Under the pieces are notes generated by a model that saw nothing but the letters and a program-made list of their open reading frames with translations, had not been told where the DNA came from and searched no databases. A stretch of 5,105 nt of DNA from Desulfobacterales bacterium. Lineage in GTDB: Bacteria; Desulfobacterota; Desulfobacteria; Desulfobacterales; Desulfosalsimonadaceae. Location: NCBI GenBank assembly GCA_029933295.1, contig JAOZOL010000196.1, positions 1 to 5,105 on the forward strand. The letters are read 5' to 3'. A program made the translations under genes and the position numbers. Shown here piece by piece: positions 1 to 5,105 of the stretch (positions are counted from its first letter, which is position 1; every line of letters starts with the position of its first letter).

Positions 1-16
1 AATTTTGATGGCGTGA

Positions 17-901
17 TTATTTTTTGCTCTCCGGTTTGCCGGAAGCCCCATCCAGCACAATGACTACCCGACATTTTTTTAAAAAAACAAGATGCGCAGC
101 ATTGCTCCTGATCTTGGAAACGTCCGTATCACTGATAACAATCGTTGACGAACCGGGTGTTTTAATCCGTAGCCCCTTTACCATTATCGGGTTATTGCCC
201 AATCGTTTAAATGTTTTTGCTGAATCTATCTGATCTGTGTATTCGCAAAACCCCCACCGGACGGCACACTCCCGGCTGGCATATTTTGGGCCATAAACCT
301 CCTGATTCCTCTCATCTACCAGCTTAAGCAACATGGCCGGTTTAAAGATCAACCCTCTTGCATCAACAATCATACCGGTATACGCAGCCTCCTGGTCTGA
401 TTTGTGCTGTTCATTACTGATATTGATAGATTCGAGTTGGGTAATTTCATCCGGTAAAATAAGTTGAGCCAATTCCCCGTCAAGCCCCATACGAACCTTA
501 ACCGTCACCGACCCGTCTGTTAAATAATCCGTTTTAAACACAGGGGCATTATGCAGAAGCGTTTCAAGGCCACGCTGAATCGTATCTTTTTTTTCAACCA
601 TATCTCCAAGTGTCTGTGTCGCTGTTACCTGAAGTTTTTTTATGGTTTCCAGCAGGTTGGCATAAGCCGCCTGACGGGCATTTATTATGCCTTTCGTCCG
701 GGCCTCCTGCACATTCACATTTAACAGTTTCGGAGATACGACTCCCACCCCCGCCACCTCGATAATCCGCCTGGACCAGTTTATCCGGCCATGCTCAAAT
801 TGCTCAACAATCTCCAAAGAGGCATCACCATATGCCAGCCCCGATAAAACAAACAAACACACTAAAAAAACCCCTGAAATCAACTTAAAATAAAAACGCA
901 T
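17..901 (-). CDS. Exported LPP20-like protein of unknown function
   Basis: This is a 294-residue protein with a clear Sec signal peptide: basic start (MRFYFK), hydrophobic core at about residues 7-22, and likely cleavage after AYG (residue 25). There is no lipobox Cys, so it should be a soluble periplasmic or loosely bound envelope protein, not a lipoprotein. Residues about 45-105 (EVAGVGVVSP, then an Ala/Arg-rich helix with ARQAAYANLLETI) resemble the LPP20/FlgP-like envelope family. A second block at residues 174-204 (YTGMIVDARGL, KPAMLLKLVDE, VYGP) is the kind of conserved segment seen in hypothetical secreted proteins of deltaproteobacteria. Two Cys (212, 219) lie close together and could form a disulfide. 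The ATG at 899-901 is preceded by a good ribosome binding site (AGGGGGA on the minus strand, 904-910). It lies 29 nt downstream of mobB and is probably cotranscribed. The family assignment is by pattern only; the function is unknown. Confidence 0.8.
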   Translation of the reverse strand: MRFYFKLISGVFLVCLFVLSGLAYGDASLEIVEQFEHGRINWSRRIIEVAGVGVVSPKLLNVNVQEARTKGIINARQAAYANLLETIKKLQVTATQTLGDMVEKKDTIQRGLETLLHNAPVFKTDYLTDGSVTVKVRMGLDGELAQLILPDEITQLESINISNEQHKSDQEAAYTGMIVDARGLIFKPAMLLKLVDERNQEVYGPKYASRECAVRWGFCEYTDQIDSAKTFKRLGNNPIMVKGLRIKTPGSSTIVISDTDVSKIRSNAAHLVFLKKCRVVIVLDGASGKPESKK

Positions 902-930
902 AATCCCCCTAAAAAATATATCTTACATGA

Positions 931-1431
931 TCATAGATACGTATTTTCTATGAAATCAGTAAGCTGTACGACATCTTCCAGGCCGAAACAAGGCACACTG
1001 ACCTGTATTTTTGCATCTGTCACAATGGCGACAATGGTATCGTTGTTGTAGCATAATGGCGGGTCATCGATCACGGAGCGGTACACTTCAATCTTTGGAA
1101 ATCTTGATTTTTTGTATCCTTCCGCAATAATTACATCCATATCCGTTAAATATCTGCTCAAAGACGATAACTGATCATGACTGTCACCGGTTTGATTTTC
1201 ATTTCTTCTGATCACGGCAAGCTGATCCGACGATGCCACAGCAACCGCATCCGCACCTGCTGCAAAATGCCGCCAGCTGTCCTTTCCCTTTTTATCAAAA
1301 TCAGACCCATGGGCCGAATGTTTGACGGTTCCCACCCGAAATCCTTTTTTTTTTAACTCACAAATCAACTTTTCAACAAGGGTGGTTTTCCCGGCATCAG
1401 CGTATCCTATGATCGATATAATCGGCACCAT
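931..1431 (-). CDS. mobB: Molybdopterin-guanine dinucleotide biosynthesis adaptor protein MobB
   Basis: The 166-residue product is a P-loop GTP-binding protein that assists molybdenum-cofactor maturation, the step in which MobA attaches GMP to Mo-molybdopterin to form the MGD used by DMSO-reductase-family enzymes such as formate dehydrogenase. Visible motifs in order are the Walker A GYADAGKTTL (residues 9-18), the family signature VKHSAHGSDFDKKGKDSWRH (36-55) and the Walker-B-like DVIIAEGYK (99-107) followed by PKIEV (112-116). Length is normal for a stand-alone MobB (about 160-175). The protein is cytoplasmic. The ATG at 1429-1431 has a modest upstream AGGA-type ribosome binding site. mobA is not in the window. 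The next gene on the same strand is the exported LPP20-like protein, with no obvious functional link. Expression probably starts from a minus-strand promoter in the divergent region to its right. The assignment is secure from motifs. Confidence 0.93.
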   Translation of the reverse strand: MVPIISIIGYADAGKTTLVEKLICELKKKGFRVGTVKHSAHGSDFDKKGKDSWRHFAAGADAVAVASSDQLAVIRRNENQTGDSHDQLSSLSRYLTDMDVIIAEGYKKSRFPKIEVYRSVIDDPPLCYNNDTIVAIVTDAKIQVSVPCFGLEDVVQLTDFIENTYL

Positions 1432-1495
1432 TTTGTGGATCCTATTTTAAAAATGTGAACGCAAAATCATATATAATAATCAATAAAGCGGAGAA

Positions 1496-1524
1496 ATTTA
1501 AAACCCTATTGATCATATTGTCAA
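1496..1524 (-). promoter_or_regulatory. Candidate sigma70-type promoter for mobB
   Basis: On the minus strand a perfect TTGACA (1519-1524) is followed after 17 nt by TTAAAT (1496-1501), a 4/6 match to TATAAT. It points toward mobB, whose start is about 65 nt downstream of the -10 box. This is a consensus match only, in an AT-rich background. Confidence 0.45.
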
Positions 1525-1558
1525 GGGCAAAGCTATATATATGGTATAACAATATGAT
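1512..1558. repeat. 9-bp perfect inverted repeat flanking the divergent promoter core
   Basis: ATCATATTG (1512-1520) and its exact reverse complement CAATATGAT (1550-1558) are separated by 29 nt and bracket the facing promoter candidates. The arrangement would suit a dimeric regulator binding two half-sites or a loop, but no known operator consensus is recognised. Confidence 0.5.
1518..1550 (+). promoter_or_regulatory. Candidate sigma70-type promoter for apbE
   Basis: TTGTCA (1518-1523, 5/6 match to the -35 consensus) is followed after 16 nt by TATGGT (1540-1545, 4/6). A better -10 match, TATAAC (1545-1550), sits at a 21-nt spacing that is too long for this -35. The box overlaps the minus-strand -35 of the mobB promoter almost completely, so the two polymerases could compete. 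The apbE start lies about 150 nt downstream, which would give a long leader. Weak evidence. Confidence 0.3.
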
Positions 1559-1568
1559 TTTAAAATCA
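1555..1568. repeat. 14-bp perfect palindrome TGATTTTAAAATCA
   Basis: TGATTTTAAAATCA is self-complementary over all 14 bases and overlaps the right arm of the 9-bp inverted repeat. It has TGA/TCA outer half-sites, but the spacing fits neither the FNR box (TTGAT-N4-ATCAA) nor the CRP box (TGTGA-N6-TCACA). It could be an operator for an unidentified factor. Perfect palindromes of this length also arise by chance in AT-rich DNA, though not often. Confidence 0.5.
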
Positions 1569-1581
1569 ATTCAATCAAAAA

Positions 1582-1602
1582 ATATTTCTCAAGCAGAAAT
1601 AT
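1582..1602. repeat. 8-bp stem dyad with 5-nt centre upstream of apbE
   Basis: ATATTTCT (1582-1589) and AGAAATAT (1595-1602) are perfect inverted arms around the centre CAAGC. As RNA this would be a small, AU-rich hairpin in the apbE leader; as DNA it is a 21-bp operator-like dyad. There is no following T-run, so it does not look like a terminator. Confidence 0.5.
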
Positions 1603-1697
1603 CGATTCAAAATTATAAGTTCTTGATTAAATGAGGTGTTTTAAGTAAGATAATCCAAACTTGCTTTTTTTTATTCAAAAATACTACCGCATGAAAA

Positions 1698-2870
1698 GTG
1701 AAAACAACAACGGCCCTCAACATTCTTAAAACAAACCGAAAACTGGCAATCTGGCCCGCAATCATCGTCTTTCTCCTATGTGTATATTTTTTCATCATTC
1801 CGTCGTCCGGCACCCGGTCATCACAAGATGAATGTAAAAAAAATAACGGGTCGGTTTCCCTCAACCCCCTTCTTTCGCCGGACATAAAAAACCTGGGATC
1901 AGGATGGTGGGAGTCGTCCCGCTTTATTTATCATGATATCCCCGCCAGAATTCAATTTTCCCTCCCATCAGGAAACGAGAACCAATCAATTGAAATCATG
2001 AATGCATCATGGACTGAATTCAAACGTATCGGTGAAATCTTTAACCCTTTTAACCCTGATTCGGAGGTCGCCCGCTTAAATAATCATAAAAAATCATCAT
2101 CCATCGCCGTATCTGAAGACCTTTTTTCCGTCTTAAACATCTCACACCGATTATGGCTTGACAGTAACGGATACTTTGACCCGACAGTGTGGCGAATTAA
2201 ACGGCTATGGCAGGATGCTGTGACCAGTCAAAAAATTCCGTCGGAAAAACAAATTGCAAACACGTTGCAATATACCGGCTTTGACAAAGTGCTTCTTGCC
2301 GACAAATCTTTAAAAACAATACGGATGCCCGGAAACAATGTCATGTTTGATTTTGGCGGCATTGTAAAAGGATATGCGGTTGACCGGGTCCGCCTCCTGC
2401 TCATCCAAAGCGGTGCAACAGCAGGCCTTATTCAGCTGGGCGGAGAAATATCTGCCTTTGGCGATAACAATGGAAATCCATGGCGAATCGGCATCCAGCA
2501 CCCCAAACAAATGGATCAAATCTGGGGAATTATTTCATTCAAGAACGATCTGCGCGTTTCAACCAGCGGAAATTATCGGCAACCGCTCCTTATAAACGGC
2601 CGGTCTTTTTACCATATCTTTGATCCGAAAACCGGCAAACCGGTTTCAGAAAAAATCCTTGGCGTCACAACGGCATCAATCAACGGAAAAAAATCAAATG
2701 CTCTGCTGGACGGGACAGCAACGGCGATTACGGTAACGGGTAGAACTGAAGGTATGTTGCTGGCCAAAAAATTAAAAATTGATGTGCTGATTCTCTATGA
2801 AAAAAAAGACGGTTCCATCGGGGAACTCATGTCATCAGGTTTTTCAAAACATTATGAGAAAAGCCCCTAA
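1698..2870 (+). CDS. apbE: FAD:protein FMN transferase (ApbE family), membrane-anchored
   Basis: This 390-residue protein belongs to the ApbE family, which uses FAD to attach FMN covalently through a phosphoester bond to Ser/Thr of target proteins such as RnfG/RnfD or NqrB/NqrC. A hydrophobic segment at residues 17-34 should be an uncleaved anchor. The Cys at 28 lies inside it and does not form a normal lipobox, so the catalytic domain is expected on the periplasmic side. Family motifs include DFGGIVKGYAVDR (218-230), LGGEISAFG (247-255), HIFDPKTGKPV (306-316) and LLDGTATAITVTG (336-348), where D338 and T342 align with the metal-binding Asp and Thr of characterised members. It is longer than the usual 330-350 residues because of the anchor and a linker. 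The start is a GTG (1698-1700). A TGA at 1692-1694 lies just upstream in frame, so translation cannot begin earlier, and no good ribosome binding site is visible. No flavinylation target is in the window. Confidence 0.92.
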   Translation: MKTTTALNILKTNRKLAIWPAIIVFLLCVYFFIIPSSGTRSSQDECKKNNGSVSLNPLLSPDIKNLGSGWWESSRFIYHDIPARIQFSLPSGNENQSIEIMNASWTEFKRIGEIFNPFNPDSEVARLNNHKKSSSIAVSEDLFSVLNISHRLWLDSNGYFDPTVWRIKRLWQDAVTSQKIPSEKQIANTLQYTGFDKVLLADKSLKTIRMPGNNVMFDFGGIVKGYAVDRVRLLLIQSGATAGLIQLGGEISAFGDNNGNPWRIGIQHPKQMDQIWGIISFKNDLRVSTSGNYRQPLLINGRSFYHIFDPKTGKPVSEKILGVTTASINGKKSNALLDGTATAITVTGRTEGMLLAKKLKIDVLILYEKKDGSIGELMSSGFSKHYEKSP

Positions 2871-3266
2871 AGCCATAGAGAGTGACAAAAATTTTTTTCA
2901 TAATATCATCATCAAACAATTCATCAAATTCCTTACGGCTCTGTCATCTCAACACAATCGCTCCAGCCTGATCACCCGTATACATAGTGGATGCCCCATG
3001 ACCGGCAGCAGCCAGGATCTTATATAAACACAGATCTTCATTATAAACATTGTTATTGATATAAAAATTATGTTCGGCGCTATTGACAGTGTTATTTTTT
3101 TTTAGTAACAAGTTTTTTCAAACACACCACGACTTTTATCATTATGATTATTTATCTTCCAAATAACTAATTCATAATCTTTTGGAATGATTGATAAGTT
3201 ATTTTTATCATACAGTGGCAATTCATTACCATAAAAAACTTTTTAGCGGATTTTCTGGAGGAGAAT
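2871..3266. other. Intergenic gap between apbE and metF; no convincing gene
   Basis: The 396-bp gap has two parts. From about 2930 to 3025 the base composition is richer in GC and codon-like. On the minus strand one frame reads through it (for example YKILAAAGHGAS and MYTGDQAGAIVLR), is broken by a TGA at 2944-2946 and then continues (QSRKEFDELFDDDIMKK) into the end of apbE. I do not recognise this sequence and it has no plausible ATG start, so at most it is a gene remnant. From about 3028 to 3250 the DNA is very AT-rich with no open frame of note and contains the metF promoter candidate. There is no GC-rich hairpin with a T-run after apbE. Confidence 0.6.
3182..3211 (+). promoter_or_regulatory. 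Candidate promoter for the metF-hdrA operon
   Basis: TTGGAA (3182-3187, 4/6) and TATCAT (3206-3211, 5/6) are spaced by 18 nt. This would place the transcription start about 50 nt before metF. A small dyad, TGATAA (3192-3197) and TTATCA (3205-3210), overlaps the spacer and -10 and could be an operator or chance. A perfect TTGACA further upstream (3083-3088) has only a poor -10 partner (TAACAA at 3106-3111). Consensus matching only. Confidence 0.35.
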
Positions 3267-4136
3267 ATGGGGCTGAAGCGTAAATTGATTGCCGGCGACT
3301 TTGCCGTTCTGGCGGAGATTGAACCGCCGAAAGGCACGGATATAGCTTTAATGGTGAATAACGCGGCAAAAATGAAAGAAGATGTGGCCGCGTTTGTGGT
3401 ACCTGAAATGAGCAATGCCGTCATGCGTATGAGTTCCCTGGGAGCCGCAATGGTTCTGCAACAAAACCGGATGAAGACGGTCATGCAGGTCTGCTGTCGC
3501 GACCGGAACAGAATCGCACTTCAGGCAGACCTGCTGGCAGCCTCTGCCTGCGGCATTGAAAATATCATGGTGGTCACCGGTGAAGATCCCAGTTTCGGAG
3601 ATCATCACGAAGCTGCCGCTGTTTATGATATCGATATTGACAGACTATTAAAAGCCATAAAAGGCCTTCAAAATGGCAGGGATATGGCCGGCATTGAGCT
3701 CTCCGGAGCCCCTGAATTCATGGTCGGTTCCATGGTGAATTCCGGTTTGGAAGGAAATGCTCTGGACCTGGAAATCGATGCCATGAACCGTAAAATTGAT
3801 GCAGGAGTCCGTTTTTTTATCACCCCTCCCTTGTTTGATGTATCTACCATTGAACCGTTTATGAATAAAATAAATACCAGTGATATCCATATCATTCCAA
3901 CTGTTGTCCTGCTAAAATCCCTTGGAATGGCCCGATATATGGCAAGAAACATGAAACATGTTCATATCTCCGATGACCTGATAAAACGGATCCAGAAAGC
4001 ACCGGATAAAATTCGCGAATGCATCCGGATTGCCAGGGATACGATTTCAGCCATCAAAGAAAATAAATTCAGCGGCGCCATGATTTCCACCATCGGCTGG
4101 GAAGACAAGCTTTACGATATTATTCACAGAATCTAA
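3267..4136 (+). CDS. metF: Methylenetetrahydrofolate reductase (MetF family)
   Basis: The 289-residue product is an FAD-type methylenetetrahydrofolate reductase, interconverting 5,10-methylene- and 5-methyl-tetrahydrofolate in the methyl branch of the Wood-Ljungdahl pathway or for methionine synthesis. The N-terminal AEIEPPKGTD (residues 16-25) matches the signature region; E17 is at the place of the catalytic Glu of E. coli MetF (Glu28, three residues before the PP pair). VVTGEDP (102-108) corresponds to the conserved flavin-contacting Asp loop. VGSMVNSG and the GVRFFITPPLFD segment (about 186-197) match the later barrel strands, including the usual FxxTQ-like position, here FFITP. Length is typical (about 290-300). 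The ATG at 3267 has a strong ribosome binding site, GGAGGAG (3257-3263). The gene is followed after 18 nt by the HdrA-like selenoprotein gene, which points to a coupled reductase complex. A separate MetV gene, often beside this type of MetF in acetogens, is not visible upstream. Confidence 0.92.
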   Translation: MGLKRKLIAGDFAVLAEIEPPKGTDIALMVNNAAKMKEDVAAFVVPEMSNAVMRMSSLGAAMVLQQNRMKTVMQVCCRDRNRIALQADLLAASACGIENIMVVTGEDPSFGDHHEAAAVYDIDIDRLLKAIKGLQNGRDMAGIELSGAPEFMVGSMVNSGLEGNALDLEIDAMNRKIDAGVRFFITPPLFDVSTIEPFMNKINTSDIHIIPTVVLLKSLGMARYMARNMKHVHISDDLIKRIQKAPDKIRECIRIARDTISAIKENKFSGAMISTIGWEDKLYDIIHRI

Positions 4137-4143
4137 ATTTTTT

Positions 4144-4148
4144 AGGAG
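4144..4148 (+). promoter_or_regulatory. Ribosome binding site of the HdrA-like gene
   Basis: AGGAG lies 6 nt before the ATG at 4155. It fixes the start of the selenoprotein and supports real translation of the short segment before the UGA, which by itself would code for only 70 residues. Confidence 0.8.
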
Positions 4149-4154
4149 ACTCGA

Positions 4155-5105
4155 ATGGAGCTGACACCAGAACCTGCCCAGAATGAATTTAAAAACAATA
4201 CAATCGGGGCAGCCTTAGTGGTTGGGGGAGGCATTGCCGGCATGCAGTCCTCGATTGATCTTGCGAATTCAGGATATTACGTTTATCTTCTTGAAAAATC
4301 CACCGCCATCGGCGGCCTCATGGCTGAGCTGGATAAAACCTTTCCCACCAACGACTGTGCCATGTGAGTGATTTCTCCCAAACTGGTCGAGGTCGGCCGG
4401 CATTTAAACATTGAGCTCAAAACCGGAAGCGAAGTTCTTGCATTGGAAGGGCAGTCAGGCAACTTTAAGGTAAAAATCCGGCAGAAAGCAAGATTCGTTG
4501 ATCTTTCAAAATGTACCAGTTGTAATGAATGTACAAAAGTCTGTCCCGTAGAACTTCCAAACGAACAGGACAAAGGCCTCTCAACACGCAAAGCCATTTA
4601 CAAAAAATATCCCCAGGCCATACCCGGCGCCTATGCCATCAGTAAAAGAGGGACCTCCCCCTGTAAGGCCACCTGCCCGGCCCACGTCAGCATCCAGGGA
4701 TATATTGCGCTGATCAATACGGGAAAATACTTTGAAGCATTGAAACTATTTAAACAGGAACATCCCTTTCCCGGTGTTTGCGGCCGGGTTTGCCACCATC
4801 CATGTGAAGGCGCCTGTACCCGGGGCGATTATGATGAACCCCTGGCTATCCGGGAGCTTCACCGATTCCTGGCGGACTGGGAGCAGACTCAGGACACTCC
4901 TTATATACCGGAAATTCCTGAAAAAAGAGAAGAAAAAATAGCCATTATCGGTTCCGGTCCGGCTGGATTATCTGCCGCCTATTTTCTATCACTTCAGGGA
5001 TATCAGGTGACCATTTTTGAAAAACTGCCGGTTGCCGGCGGCATGATGGCCGTTGGGATTCCAGAATACAGATTGCCACGCAATATTCTCAACAGTGAAA
5101 TCCAG
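4155..5105 (+). CDS. hdrA: HdrA-like selenoprotein fused to a GltD/NfnB-type flavin module (partial, runs off the window)
   Basis: Visible are 317 codons, with the C-terminus beyond the window. The TGA at 4365-4367 is read as selenocysteine 71, because the same frame continues without a stop and stays homologous. Order of parts: FAD-type Rossmann motif VVGGGIAG (22-29); EKSTAIGGLMAELDKTFPTND (47-67); NDCAM-Sec-VISPKLVEVGRH, the HdrA DCxxC motif with Sec in place of the second Cys (C68, U71); ferredoxin motif CTSCNECTKVCP (C120, C123, C126, C130); then a GltD/NfnB-like iron-sulfur domain with CKATCPAHVSIQGYI (C170, C174) and GVCGRVCHHPCEGAC (C209, C213, C217, C221); AIRELHRFLADW; and a second FAD motif, IAIIGSGPAG (262-271). 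HdrA is the bifurcating flavoprotein of heterodisulfide reductase-type complexes, and GltD/NfnB modules bind FAD and NAD(P)H. The protein is cytoplasmic. With MetF 18 nt upstream, it probably feeds electrons to or takes them from methylene-H4folate reduction. The Sec reading and fusion are seen directly; the electron partners are inferred. Confidence 0.9.
4365..4367 (+). other. UGA selenocysteine codon (Sec71) in the HdrA-like gene
   Basis: This in-frame TGA follows GAC TGT GCC ATG (D67-C68-A69-M70) and precedes GTG ATT TCT CCC AAA (VISPK). In HdrA relatives the equivalent position of the DCxxC motif is a Cys, so Cys-to-Sec replacement explains the codon, whereas a true stop would leave a 70-residue fragment without a single complete domain. 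The next codon is GTG, so an automatic caller could wrongly start a second gene at 4368. Confidence 0.88.
4383..4400 (+). promoter_or_regulatory. Candidate bacterial SECIS hairpin
   Basis: CUGGUC (4383-4388) pairs with GGCCGG (4395-4400): C-G, U-G, G-C, G-C, U-G, C-G. The apical loop is GAGGUC, or AGGU if G4389-C4394 closes. The loop begins 21 nt after the UGA and has G as its first base, which fits the bacterial SECIS rules (loop roughly 16-37 nt from the UGA, a G in the first two loop bases). SelB would bind it to deliver Sec-tRNA. AAA (4380-4382) and UUU (4403-4405) could lengthen the stem across a 2-nt bulge. The fold was done by eye. Confidence 0.72.

Larger units (their letters stand above)
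1432..1697. other. AT-rich divergent intergenic region between mobB and apbE
   Basis: This 266-bp region separates the divergent mobB and apbE genes. I see no RNA gene or credible small protein; the only short ATG frames end after a few codons. It holds facing promoter candidates with overlapping -35 boxes, a 9-bp inverted repeat around them, a 14-bp perfect palindrome and an 8-bp stem dyad, each listed separately. The density of dyads suggests a regulated divergent promoter region. Confidence 0.75.

Noticed and set aside
1613..1885. Minus-strand open frame spanning the apbE start
   Set aside because: It overlaps the ApbE N-terminus and the promoter region and its translation looks like non-coding sequence.
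2887..2898. A5T7 run shortly after apbE as an intrinsic terminator
   Set aside because: There is no GC-rich stem before the T-run; an A-run pairing with a T-run alone is not a credible terminator.
2797..3027. Plus-strand 76-residue open frame overlapping the end of apbE
   Set aside because: It starts inside apbE in another frame, has no ribosome binding site and no family resemblance.
3216..3231. TGGCA upstream of metF as the -24 element of a sigma54 promoter
   Set aside because: There is no TTGC-type -12 element at the required spacing.
3167..3952. Several minus-strand open frames across metF (for example 3167-3484, 3348-3608, 3648-3890, 3668-3952)
   Set aside because: They are antisense to a well-supported metF, overlap one another and encode no recognisable motifs.
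4155..4367. A complete 70-residue gene ending at the TGA at 4365-4367, or a nonsense-mutated pseudogene
   Set aside because: The downstream frame is the direct family continuation of the same protein with no other stop to the window end, the TGA sits at a conserved Cys position, and a SECIS-like hairpin follows. Sec insertion explains all three.
4283..4597. Minus-strand open frame over the Sec region of the HdrA-like gene
   Set aside because: It is a shadow frame; the plus strand carries the HdrA motifs and cysteine clusters here.
1..5105. tRNA, rRNA, CRISPR arrays, insertion sequences or attachment sites
   Set aside because: I read both strands for repeats, cloverleaf-like segments and transposase motifs and saw none that could be supported.

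Overview
The window looks like a chromosomal segment of an anaerobic, selenocysteine-using deltaproteobacterium, most likely a sulfate reducer of the Desulfobacterales type. The evidence is an HdrA-like iron-sulfur flavoprotein gene with an in-frame UGA at a conserved Cys position, a MetF-type methylenetetrahydrofolate reductase directly in front of it, a molybdenum-cofactor adaptor gene (mobB) and a flavin transferase gene (apbE). The coding regions have moderate GC and the intergenic regions are strongly AT-rich. The lineage is an inference from gene content, not a measured placement.

Layout. Minus strand, left third: mobB (931-1431) is followed after 29 nt by a gene for an exported LPP20-like protein of unknown role (17-901); the two probably share a transcript. 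Centre-left: a 266-bp AT-rich divergent intergenic region (1432-1697) holds facing promoter candidates whose -35 boxes overlap, plus three dyad symmetries. Plus strand: apbE (1698-2870), a membrane-anchored FAD:protein FMN transferase with a GTG start. Then comes a 396-bp gap (2871-3266) without a convincing gene. It contains a GC-richer patch that may be a gene remnant and, at its right end, an AT-rich leader with a candidate promoter. Plus strand, right third: metF (3267-4136) and, 18 nt later, a long HdrA-like gene (4155 to beyond the window end).

The main result is that the HdrA-like gene does not stop at the TGA at 4365-4367. The same frame stays open for the remaining 738 nt and encodes unmistakable family sequence: the rest of the HdrA N-terminal region, a CxxCxxCxxxC ferredoxin motif, then a GltD/NfnB-type iron-sulfur module and a second FAD-binding Rossmann motif. 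A GC-rich hairpin with a G at the 5' end of its apical loop starts 15 nt after the UGA and fits a bacterial SECIS element. The protein is therefore read as a selenoprotein with Sec71, and as a fusion of an HdrA head to a GltD/NfnB-type NAD(P)H:flavin module.

How the genes may work together. MetF reduces methylene-H4folate in the methyl branch of the Wood-Ljungdahl pathway, or oxidises methyl-H4folate in the reverse direction. An HdrA/NfnB-type flavoprotein in the same operon suggests that the reductase is electrically coupled to NAD(P)H and ferredoxin or other Hdr-type partners, comparable to the metF-hdr clusters of acetogens. Downstream partners, if any, lie outside the window. ApbE (covalent FMN for Rnf/Nqr-type subunits) and MobB (molybdenum cofactor, for example for formate dehydrogenase) fit the same energy metabolism, but nothing here links them directly to the metF operon.
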